The notes under the pieces were generated by a model, which saw only the letters and a program-made list of their open reading frames with translations, was not told the DNA's origin and did not search any database. Shown one piece after another: positions 44,781 through 54,083 of a DNA stretch of 64,000 bases (the stretch's first letter is position 1; each line of letters begins with the position of its first letter). The DNA lies in the NCBI GenBank assembly GCA_030278955.1, contig JAOANR010000004.1, positions 54,067,459-54,131,458 on the forward strand. Reading direction: 5' to 3'. Source of the DNA: Hygrophila difformis. Lineage: Eukaryota > Streptophyta > Magnoliopsida > Lamiales > Acanthaceae. The position numbers and the translations under genes are program-made.

Positions 44781-44816
<36 letters not shown>
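44781..44816 (+). repeat. (CT)18 microsatellite in the presumed ARF4 leader
   Basis: An uninterrupted CT run of 36 bases, about 630 bp before the ARF4 start codon, in C/T-rich sequence typical of plant 5' untranslated leaders. Transcript start is not determinable here. Confidence 0.7.
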
Positions 44817-44820
<4 letters not shown>

Positions 44821-44914
44821 CACATATACAAAAACAGTCAAAAGGGGCATTCCCACATTGGCTTCTTTTGCCTTTTGTTTTTGAGCTGTGCTTGTGCTTG
44901 CTAAGCAATTGTCC

Positions 44915-44995
44915 ATGTCTGCTGCTGCTGCTCCCCCTTCATGGAACTCTCTAATGGAGGAGGAATCATACTTTGAATTTCTTGTTATTATTTGA
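44915..44995 (+). CDS. Upstream ORF in the presumed ARF4 5' leader
   Basis: A 26-codon ORF (MSAAAAPPSWNSLMEEESYF and six more residues, then TGA) lies 448 bases before the ARF4 ATG. Several auxin response factor mRNAs are known to carry upstream ORFs that reduce main-ORF translation. Whether this one is transcribed depends on the unknown start site, and whether an intron lies between is also unknown. Confidence 0.4.
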   Translation: MSAAAAPPSWNSLMEEESYFEFLVII

Positions 44996-45443
44996 TGCCT
45001 TCATTCTTTCTTTGCTTTGCTTTACCTTTCCCTATCTCTCTCTCTCTAAAGATTTTCTTTTTCCTGCACTGTGATTGCTTCAATTGCTCATCACTCCTTC
45101 TCTGATAATAGTTTTGTTGGTTCTTGGAAAAGCCCCTTTTATCTTTTTTCCTGCATTAAAGGCTGAAAAAATACACCTGCTTGATTAAATTCCCATATAT
45201 TCCGGGTTTGATTTTTTTTGGGGGGCTTGTTCTCCTTTCTAGCTGCTTTGCTTTCAATGCCCTTTTGCGTACTCGTGTGGTGGTTGGAGTTGTTGCTTTG
45301 TTGTTGTTGTTGTTGCATTTTGTCCTTTCCCCTCGCATGTAATGCTAACCGCTGATTGATTTGAAATCAGAATTCTGGTGGTACCCTAGAATTTAATTGA
45401 AATCCAAAATTGGGGGAGGGAGGAGTGCGTGTGGGTGTAATTC

Positions 45444-48400
45444 ATGGAAATTGACCTGAATGATGCGGTGGGTGAGGCTGAGAAGAATGCACGCGACACC
45501 AGGGAGGAATCTGAGAACGGGGAAGGTGGGAAATTGGGAATTAAGGGGCGTTTTATGATTGTCTTTCAGTTTTCATTTCTTCTTCATCATCTTCTTCTTG
45601 ATTGTTCTTGTTTTTGGTATGGTGCTTTGCTGCGTCTGATTTAATTTCCCCCCTTTTGCAGTGTCTCCTCAATCATCTATGTATTTAGAGCTATGGCATG
45701 CCTGTTCTGGACCCCTTACAAGCCTGCCAAAAAAGGGCAATGTGGTGGTTTATTTTCCCCAAGGTCACATGGAGCAGGCTGCCTCAGCCTCACCTTTCCC
45801 CCCCATGGAGATGCCCACTTTTGATCTTCCTCCACAGATCTTCTGCAGGGTTTTGGATGTTAAGCTACTTGTAAGTGTTTAATGTTCTTTCTATCAGATG
45901 GTACTTTGGGATTCTTTATGTATTTCTTTGCTTGAGCGTGGATTATTTCTTGAGACAGGCCAGCAAGGAAAATGATGAGGTGTATACTCAGCTGACTCTG
46001 CTTCCACTCCCAGAGGTATTTTTTTAGTTTGGGAATCAGAATTTTCTTTGTTATCTTTGATCAGGAAAACCTTGCTCGTCTTGTCCGATTTCTAAATTGG
46101 GGGTTTCGGGATTTGGAGAGAGGATTTGTGTTATATCCTCCAGGGCCAGGTTTTAGTTTGGCTTACATTTGAGATGTGAATTAGGGATTGAGAAGTGTTT
46201 TAAAATTATGACGTGGTTGAAAGCTCTCAAGATGTCCAATTCTGGTTTTGGATAATGTTCTAGCATTTATGCAGATGGTAGGGGTGAAATTAGAAGGCAA
46301 GGAGAACGAGAATACAGTCGTGGACGGAGATGGCGCTGTCCCGGCGAAGTCTACTTCCCATATGTTCTGCAAAACCCTGACTGCTTCTGATACTAGTACC
46401 CATGGTGGATTTTCCGTTCCTCGTAGGGCTGCTGAAGATTGCTTCCCACCTCTGGTTAGATGCCATATTGAATTATATTGCTTTCATGTTGTACTGAGTC
46501 AGGCTGTTTTTTATCTGCTGCTTCTTTTTTTTTTGTGTTTTTTGTTTTTTCTTTAAAAACTAATGGATTTTCATTTCCTTTGTAGGATTATAAAGAACAA
46601 AGGCCCTCCCAGGAGCTTATAGCAAAAGATCTTCATGGAGTTGAGTGGAAATTCAGACACATTTACAGAGGTTTGAGGTTTAGTTTATTTGATCCAGAGT
46701 TTTCAATGAATCCTGAATATAGGTGACGGAGAAGATCTTGTGTTGCAGGCCAGCCAAGGAGGCATTTACTTACTACAGGATGGAGTATTTTTGTCAGCCA
46801 AAAGAATCTGGTGTCAGGCGACGCCGTTCTCTTTCTGAGGTACCTCGTCATCTAATAAACAATGCACTGAAAAGAAAAATCATCATGATCTCTATGGTCT
46901 TAGCTGCGGCAAGTAAATGCATATAGGAAATGAAAACAATAGATTATACTACTACATGGTGAAATTCCGTTAGAATCAATCAATGCCTTTATTGTTTCCA
47001 CATACATGTGTGATTGTCATTTGTACTCGTTTTCGTTTTTCATGCTAACCATTATCAAAAGAGATCTTGATACAATGTAGAAACAAAGCAGAATTTCTAT
47101 GCCAGTTATACCATATAGGACCTGAGTGTTTACTTTCACAAATTCTTGTGAGCTTGGTTTTTGGAGTCATGAACTTTTGGAAATTAAGTATAATCAAAAG
47201 GATATCAAAAGGGGAAGAATGGAAATCAAATGAAAAAAAGGGGGAAAGAAAAAAAGGTCATGTATTCTTTCACAGTAAACATGTCAATTTGTAGTGCCTT
47301 TTCAACAAAAGAAAGCACAAACTTGCCTTTCATTTGCGTATTCTATCGTAGTAACCTTTGCTAAGTGCTCTATGACATTGTAGGGGAGCAGCTGGAGATC
47401 TGCGATTGGGGATTAGGAGAGCTGCTCGACCTAGAAACGGTTTACCTGATTCAATAATAAAAAACCAGACCTCTTATCCCAATGTCCTCTCCCCAGTGGC
47501 GACTGCTTTATCCACACGTAGCCCATTCACAGTTTTCTACAGCCCCAGGTAATTGCACTGAACTTTCTTCATGTCTTTCATTTCGATTGGTGCGTGTACT
47601 TCTTGATAATCACGATTGCACTTTTCCTTATAATTCTGGTAGAGCTTTCTGGTATGACCCGGATTACTTGAAGGATTGCATTGCATATGCTGTAACTAAA
47701 CTTTCAGAATAGGAATGACAGAATCACCAAACTGTAAAGACACAAACTCACAAAAAGTGAATCATACTTGGATTTGGTTCAAATCTTACATAATAATTTT
47801 ATGGACGATCTTTTTCTTGGTACAAATGATAGAATCATACTTGTGATTTGTATGGCATCGTACCTGTTGAGATTGTTTTCACTCCTATTCTACTGCTGTA
47901 AATGAGCTCAAGGTCAAGGTGAGCTTCTTTGTTTTTTTAAGATTGAGCACGGCCTTGATAATACAGAAAAGGGCTTGATATTGGCTCAACTTTATTATAA
48001 TTACACTTTATTTAATTGTTTTGATATTTTTAATAGTAGTAAAAGTTTCATATATTTTTAATATAAAGAAATTACTGGTTTGCAGGCCAGTGAACAGGTA
48101 GAACTAGTCTTAAGCTTGACTAAAGATGTGCTCGAACCGAGTGAACACTGTGGCTCGGCTGGTCTTATAGCCCTACCCAAGACCAAAGATGACTTATAAT
48201 TAATCATACGAAGGAATTATACTGAAATGGCAGGTTTTTGGTTAAGAGAAAACTGGCTTGGGAATTGATGACAGCCTGTGATGATTGGTAGGCACTATAA
48301 ATGAAAGATGACGTATAATTAATCATGTACCATACGAAGCAATTACCCTTAAATGCCAGGTTTTTAGTTAAGAGAAAAAACAGGCTTGCGAATTGATGAC

Positions 48401-50991
48401 AGCATGTGATGATTCGTTGGCATTGCAAGTGAGATAATCGTTTCTTGTTGATAAATCCGTGTGGCTGTTACAATTTTTTTGTCGTTCAAATAACAGAACT
48501 TTAAACCCTGTGTTGCCAGACAGAGCGAAACCAACATCATCTTTATTTTTGTGATGACTGTCTTTGTTTGACATTTTCCACATTACTGCCAATGAAGAAT
48601 ACTTGTCTTTAAGAAAGACACTTTTACTTCACGACTGTTAAAATTGATCTAAATATAAAATCTGAAGTGAAATAAAAAGATATTCCATGTAATCTGTCCG
48701 GAGAAAAATATAAGATAAAAATGCAATGATTCCCAAACACGGTAAAATGATCCTTGGGTTACAAATGTGACTTTTTTTAGATGATGAGGGAAATGAATGT
48801 TTTATAAACATGATTGTTATTGAGTATTGAGCTGTTCGATGGTTTTTTATTCTAATTTACTCCAATAATGAGAATCTAATCTGCAACACTTTGACCTTTC
48901 AGTTATTTGGACATACTAAATGCTTTTTTTGGGTTGCGCTTTTGGTTGGGTTACATATTCTATGGTGCTTCTGTTGCAGGGAGAGTCACAATGATTTTAT
49001 CGTCCCCTGCCAGAAACACTCAAAATCTACCTCTACTCATATCCCTGTTGGGACGAGATTCAAGATGAAATTTGACTTTGATGATTCTCCAGAAAGAAGG
49101 TTCCATATACTCAACTAGTACAGTTATGATGATGCTTTCCCTCATGCACTTTGATTGAAGGAATCAATTTTGTGCTTTTAGGTTCAGCGGAGTGGTGACT
49201 GGAGTTGGTGATATTGATCCCTATCGATGGCCAAACTCGAAATGGAGATGCTTAATGGTTGGTTTTTGGCTTCAACTTATCGTTTTAAGGTGATGCCCAT
49301 TATTTTCTATTTTGCTCATCCACAATTGTTGCAAACACAATTTATAGGTCCGTTGGGATGAAGATATCATGAGCAACCACCGGGAACGGGTTTCTCCATG
49401 GGACATCGATTTCTCAGGTAACTATACACCTCTGAGCATCCAGTCCTCCCCTAGAATGAAGAAACTGAGGTCAAGTCCGCAAGTGACCTCACATGCCAAC
49501 CCAATAGCCGGTGCTTATCTTTCCATATATCGTTATATCTCTCCACTGAAGATTAAATTCACAGATGGCCTCTAAAATGTCAATTTATTTTTCGTTTCCA
49601 TTATTGACTTATGCCAGGAGGGGGTGCTCTTTTTGACTTTGAGGAGTCCATAAGATCCTCCAAGGTCTTGCAAGGTCAAGAAAATGTAGGTTTAATATCA
49701 CCTCTCTACAGAAGTGATCAGCGAAACGCCCAGCTGGATTTTGAAATGCAGCCTATGGCGCCAAATCATGCACCAAACAGGATGGAAAAGATGAACTATG
49801 CACAGTTCATGAGAAATCACACACCCACCACTTTCACAGGCTTTCTGGAATCCAATTGGTTTCCAAAGGTCTTGCAAGGTCAAGAAATTTGCTCTCTGAG
49901 GTCTCTAGCTGGAAAAACCAATCCAAATATTGGGTCGTGGTCTAAACCAGAATTTGGTTATAACATTTACAATGCACCTCAAAGGCCATCCCCACCCACC
50001 AGCTTCTACCCACTAGCTTCTGAAGGAGCAAGAAATGTATCTATTTCGCACAAGGGCATCTACAGAACTGGACAAGGCCCACTTGTGCTTTCGGGCTATC
50101 CCAATTACCAAACGGCAAATCATGTCTTAACCCCCACATTAAATGGGGCCACGGCAGATATGAGTCGAATCCCACACCATGCAAATGAACCATTATCAAT
50201 GGAGAAGACACCGACTCCTGCGACTCCAATGGTGCATTTTAATACCACTGGTGATGACAGCTCGAAGGAGAAGGCACCAGTGTGTAAAATATTTGGGTTT
50301 TCCTTGATAGACGATCCAAGTGCTCTTAATTTGCAGGGTCCTAGTAAGAGGAGTTGCACAAAGGTGCGAGTTTTGATATGGCCATGTTCATAAATTATAA
50401 TTATATGATTATCTCTAGTTTTTTAGAATGATTATTCCTATAGGTTCACAAACAAGGCAGCTTGGTGGGACGGGCCATTGACCTCTCGAGACTGCATGGA
50501 TACGATGACCTGCTTGATGAACTCGAGAGGTTGTTCAGCATGGAAGGCCTCCTGCACGATCCGAACTATGGATGGCGTATATTATACACTGACAGTGAGA
50601 ATGACATGATGGTAGTCGGTGATGACCCATGGCGGTAAGTTCCTTTGTGATAGTTCTGTGAATTTGCACACATAAATGCCCATTTTGCGAATTATGTAAC
50701 AAAATGTATTTTTGGGTTAGTTTTTCAACCAACACTTGTCAAACATGCTGTTCATATTATCCCAACCTCATTAGCAATTTATTTGGCTTCTCAACGTGAA
50801 TTTGCAGCGAGTTTGTCGATGTGGTTACTAAGATACACATATACACACAAGAAGAGGTTGAGAAGCTGACACTCGGCATGAACAGTGATGACACTAAAAG
50901 CTGTTTGGAAGAGGCACCACCGGCTCCAGATGTGTCAAAGTCGTCTTCTGTAGGACAACCCGACTCCTCCCCGACTACTGGCGGTATGTAA
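45444..50991 (+). CDS. ARF4: Auxin response factor 4, 13 exons, 782 aa
   Basis: A B-class ARF: a nuclear transcription repressor that binds auxin-response elements and, with ARF3, sets abaxial organ identity. Inferred exons: 45444-45525, 45662-45870, 45959-46015, 46275-46454, 46586-46670, 46749-46839, 47384-47548, 48980-49099, 49182-49257, 49348-49510, 49618-50363, 50444-50634, 50808-50991. All have GT-AG borders and consistent phase. Domains: B3 DNA-binding domain (from [20 protein letters not shown] at about residue 145, through [16 protein letters not shown]), ARF domain (about 270-355, [21 protein letters not shown]), a middle region with two tasiR-ARF sites and a KIFGFSL repression-type motif, and a C-terminal PB1 domain from about residue 655 ([14 protein letters not shown], then the acidic [16 protein letters not shown]). 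The PB1 domain and QPDSSPT tail fit ARF4; ARF3 lacks PB1. Intron 7 (1.4 kb) holds a tandem duplication. Confidence 0.95.
48185..48425. repeat. Tandem duplication in ARF4 intron 7
   Basis: A segment of about 119 bp starting AAAGATGAC (48185) is repeated from 48304. It includes GGCAGGTTTTTGGTTAAGAG in copy 1 and GCCAGGTTTTTAGTTAAGAG in copy 2. The copies have diverged by several substitutions and a small insertion, so the event is not recent. Confidence 0.7.
49662..49682 (+). promoter_or_regulatory. tasiR-ARF target site 1 in ARF4 mRNA
   Basis: The 21-mer starting AAGGTCTTGCAAGGTC encodes KVLQGQE (from residue 425) and is the known complement of TAS3-derived tasiR-ARF. Its presence predicts cleavage of the mRNA through the miR390-TAS3 pathway. 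Confidence 0.92.
49866..49886 (+). promoter_or_regulatory. tasiR-ARF target site 2 in ARF4 mRNA
   Basis: The same 21 bases recur identically 204 bp downstream, again encoding KVLQGQE (from residue 493). Two sites are typical of ARF3 and ARF4, whereas ARF2 has one. Confidence 0.92.
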
Positions 50992-51057
50992 TGAGTTGAG
51001 GTTGTCCAGAATTACCTATGTTTGATGCCTATAATGTAATGTTGTATGTGATGCGAA

Positions 51058-51063
51058 AATAAA
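51058..51063 (+). terminator. Possible ARF4 polyadenylation signal
   Basis: AATAAA lies 67 bases after the ARF4 stop codon, in an A-rich stretch. Plant signals are loose, so this is only a candidate. Confidence 0.4.
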
Positions 51064-51373
51064 AAAAGAAAAATTGAGTGTCCTTTTCTGTTTGGTCATG
51101 AGTTCCAATGTGGTTGGTTATAAACATTGTGATCATGCTTTGCTCAAGACTATGTTTTTGGAGAATAAGTTGTACCTTTTCAGTTATGTATGTGTAAATG
51201 TTGCATGCGGTGTTGATAATGTTATTGTCCGGAAACTTGTTTTGTATGCGGTGTAATTTAGGGAGCAGAGCAAAGAGTTAGGACACTTATTTTGTTCCTC
51301 AATAACGCTTCTTTTTATATCCTACTACTATTAATTATAGGAGTAACAATTATCAAATTCTATCTGTCGTTGG
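51064..51373. other. Spacer between ARF4 and the LTR retrotransposon remnant
   Basis: It probably holds the rest of the ARF4 3' UTR and then the broken left border of the retrotransposon remnant. No LTR or primer-binding site was found here. Confidence 0.45.
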
Positions 51374-52183
51374 ATGTGGCCTCAAGCCGGGTCAAATTTG
51401 GACCTTATTGTTAGAGAGTTTTATGCAAATTTGCACCCTGATATCCTTGATCCTCTGTCCCCTTGGTACTGCAAAATTTATCTTCGTGGAGAACTGCTTG
51501 ATTTTACCCCCTCTGTTTTGAATGAGTTGTTGGAACTTCCCTCCAACACTGACATGAACAATCCCTTTGATCTGCTTAATGCTGAGCTAGCTACCATTGC
51601 TTCTACTATTTCTGCCTCTAAGAAATTTGCTTTTGGTAGAAAGGCTATGAGTCCATCAGATCTTTCTATGAAGTTTAATTGCCTTTTTAGAATTGGTGCT
51701 TCGAATTTCTTGCCCACTTCTAATGCTAGCCAGCTTAGTTCTCACATGGGTAAATTCCTGTATTCCATTGATGAATGTCCTGATATTCTCAACTATGGTT
51801 ACCTGTTCATTAAGCATATGTTGAAATTCTCTTATGACACAATTGAAAAGAATACCCAACTGCCCTACCCTGCTCTCATCACTTTGTTTGCTCAGTCTTG
51901 CCATCTCCTTGCCCCTAATGAAACCTTCATTAAGGTCAAGAAACACCTTTCTTCTGATAAGCTTAAAGGGTTCCATAATGACTTCAAGCTTGGACCCCAA
52001 AAGCTTGGCTCTGCTCTCGTTGATCATATCAGGAGTGAGCTGCAACAAGTGGAGAAGGAGTTAGGCATTCTGAATGATAAGCAGATGGGATTGAAGAGGA
52101 AAGTTCGAAAGCTGGTGGCCCTACTTCCACATTCTTTTGATGCTCCAGCTGAGGGGGAGAATGACTCTGAGGATACTCCCTGA
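51374..52183 (+). CDS. Retrotransposon extra ORF (putative plant transposon protein)
   Basis: A 269-codon ORF. The N-terminal part (LIVREFYANL, then YLRGELLDFTPSVLNELLELP) matches the pattern of the putative plant transposon protein domain, in which a VREFYANL element precedes a VRG-x-x-x-x-F-x-P-x-x-I-N-x-x-L segment. The C-terminus (about 222-250, RSELQQVEKELGILNDKQMG) should form a coiled coil and ends in an acidic tail. It lies between the missing gag-pol and the polypurine tract, the position of extra or env-like ORFs. No membrane segment is visible, so an envelope role is not supported. The start codon is the first ATG after an in-frame stop, and the true N-terminus may be upstream of the break. 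Confidence 0.6.
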   Translation: MWPQAGSNLDLIVREFYANLHPDILDPLSPWYCKIYLRGELLDFTPSVLNELLELPSNTDMNNPFDLLNAELATIASTISASKKFAFGRKAMSPSDLSMKFNCLFRIGASNFLPTSNASQLSSHMGKFLYSIDECPDILNYGYLFIKHMLKFSYDTIEKNTQLPYPALITLFAQSCHLLAPNETFIKVKKHLSSDKLKGFHNDFKLGPQKLGSALVDHIRSELQQVEKELGILNDKQMGLKRKVRKLVALLPHSFDAPAEGENDSEDTP

Positions 52184-52193
52184 TCTGCCAAGT

Positions 52194-52566
52194 AAGGGGG
52201 AGATACAGTGGAAAGGATTGCAAGGGTACTGATTATTTCTGCTGGTTATTCTGTAATCCTGTTGATGTTGGAACAACAATCTGGTTTTCGGATTTTCTGA
52301 CTTTTGATGATGGATATTCTGGTTTTCTGGTCTGTAATTGTTTTTTGGCTTATTGGTGGATATTATCTTGGATATTCTCTGGATATTGATTATGAGATTA
52401 TCTTTTATGGATGGATGCTTTTGATTATGCCTACTCTACTTCTGCTCCTATACTTATTGGCATGTATGTATGGTGAGTTTTTGATGATCTCTGATATGAT
52501 ATTGTCTTTCTGTGCTTCATCCACTGTTTTGACTACTTGGCCCGATCATCTCCACAAAGGGGGAGA
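52194..52566 (+). other. Duplicated polypurine tract before the 3' LTR
   Basis: AAGGGGGAGA at 52194-52203 follows the ORF stop, and AAAGGGGGAGA at 52556-52566 directly precedes the LTR. Multiple polypurine copies before the 3' LTR are a known trait of the Sirevirus lineage of Ty1-copia elements. The 350 bp between them is T/G-rich with repeated GGATATT motifs and no coding sense. Confidence 0.55.
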
Positions 52567-52567
52567 T

Positions 52568-53760
52568 TGTTAGGGATATTTTATTGTGAAGATGTTCGTG
52601 ATATTTACCGTTGTTGCAACATCTTGCCAACAACGCTTTATTCTCTTCACTGGAAAAAGCACAGAATAGGACAGTGACGTGGCCACTTCCCTTAGCAGGC
52701 TTTTAGGGTTTTCTAATGGGCCTTACACATCTATAAATACATGTTTTCGTCCTCCATTCTTCTCAAGACTTATTCCAGCCGCAAAGGATAGAAAAACAGA
52801 GCATTCTTCAAGGTCCTTCTCTGCCATGGTGATCTAAGGGAAGCTGGAGCCATAATTCCCCAGTTCGTTGTTGACAGAAGCCAGAAACAACCATTCTACA
52901 ACTGGGTATTTCTTTGTTGTTCTGACTGTTGCATTCTTATGGGGATTTGAGTTTGTGTTTATGCATTTCTTGGCATATCTCTAGTAAACACAACTTATGC
53001 TTAGTGTGAGAGTATAGCCGCAATCACAACTCATTTTACAGAGCATTAGCAGATTCCTAAGCTGTGATTATGGCGGATTGAGAGCTGAAGAAGAAACCCC
53101 TGGTCTTCGTTGTTTGCAGAAGGCACCAACAACTGTCCTGCTACTGGTATATCTTTTAGTTGCTGTGTCTTCCATTATTCATGGGGTAATTGGGATTGTG
53201 TTTATGCATTTTTGGGTTTATTGTTTGTAAACACAATCTAGGTGTATTGTAGGTGTTTTTAGCACCATTGAGCTTAATTTGTTGATTAGCTAGATTCCAC
53301 AAACACCACCTTAATACCTGCCGGTGAATTGTGTGCATTTGGGTAGATAGTTGATGCTCCCTTGTGTTCTTCTAGTCTATTTGGGTAGATAGGAGAGTTC
53401 ATTGGAATGTAAGGGTATGTAAGGTGTGGTTGACTCTTGTTCGATCAGTTTGGTGGAGATTTAGTGAAACCTGGCTTGGAGCCCCCAGATGTAGATCGGT
53501 GGATCGAACTGGGTGAACAATTTCTGGTGTTCTTGTTTATGTTTTTCGCTCTGTTCTGTTGGTTGTTGACTGGTTGTTGGGATAACGCTCAAACATCGTT
53601 TCTGCACTGATTTATTATCTTGACAACTGGGAAACAATATACTCTGTTTAGTATTGGTTTTTTCCCGTCTTTAGCATTTTCTGTTCAAAGGGGGACCTGT
53701 CACTTATTAATAGGCAATAAGTTATTAAATAGGGCTTATACATGAAATATACCCCTAACA
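52568..53760 (+). mobile_element. 3' LTR of an LTR retrotransposon (left part missing)
   Basis: It begins TGTTAGGGATATTTTATTG immediately after the polypurine tract and may end at 53760 with CCCTAACA, the exact complement of its first eight bases. That gives an LTR of 1193 bp. A TATA box TATAAATA lies at 52732-52739. Two copies of a GTGTTTATGCATTT...GTAAACACAA unit (near 52957 and 53198) occur in the U5-like part. No 5' LTR, primer-binding site, gag or pol is present upstream. The right end is uncertain because the last 40 bases could instead be the start of the next element. Confidence 0.6.
52732..52739 (+). promoter_or_regulatory. TATA box of the LTR
   Basis: TATAAATA, 164 bp into the LTR, followed about 30 bases later by C/T-rich sequence suitable for a start site. 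It faces away from ARF4 and towards the transposase gene. Confidence 0.55.
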
Positions 53761-54083
53761 AATATAAATGCTACTGCAGTACCTCTGACATTAATGTATC
53801 CAAACACCACCCCACTGCATAAATAAAATGTTTGGATCATACCCCTGGAATGTTTGACAAAAATAAAGAAATTGTAAAGTAATGGAAAAGAGGAAATGGC
53901 AAATTTAGCCTCATTAGAGTGTACCCCTAACGTGTGAAGAAGAGGGGAAATTGCCGGGAAAGTCTTGGGCGTTGGGATTGTCTTGTTGAGGAAGCAAACG
54001 AAGGCATCGGTAGCCCCAAATCGGAGGGAAGAAGCTGCGGTGCTCTTCAGCATTCGTAGATTCGGTTCCCTGTGAAGAAGAGG

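Noticed and set aside
44631..44954. 107-codon open frame before ARF4
   Set aside because: It does not start with ATG and is dominated by the CT repeat; the shorter ATG-initiated ORF at 44915 is a better upstream ORF candidate.
51374..52183. Envelope gene of a retrovirus-like element
   Set aside because: The ORF has the position of an env-like gene but no signal peptide or membrane helix; the coiled coil and plant transposon protein pattern do not support an envelope.
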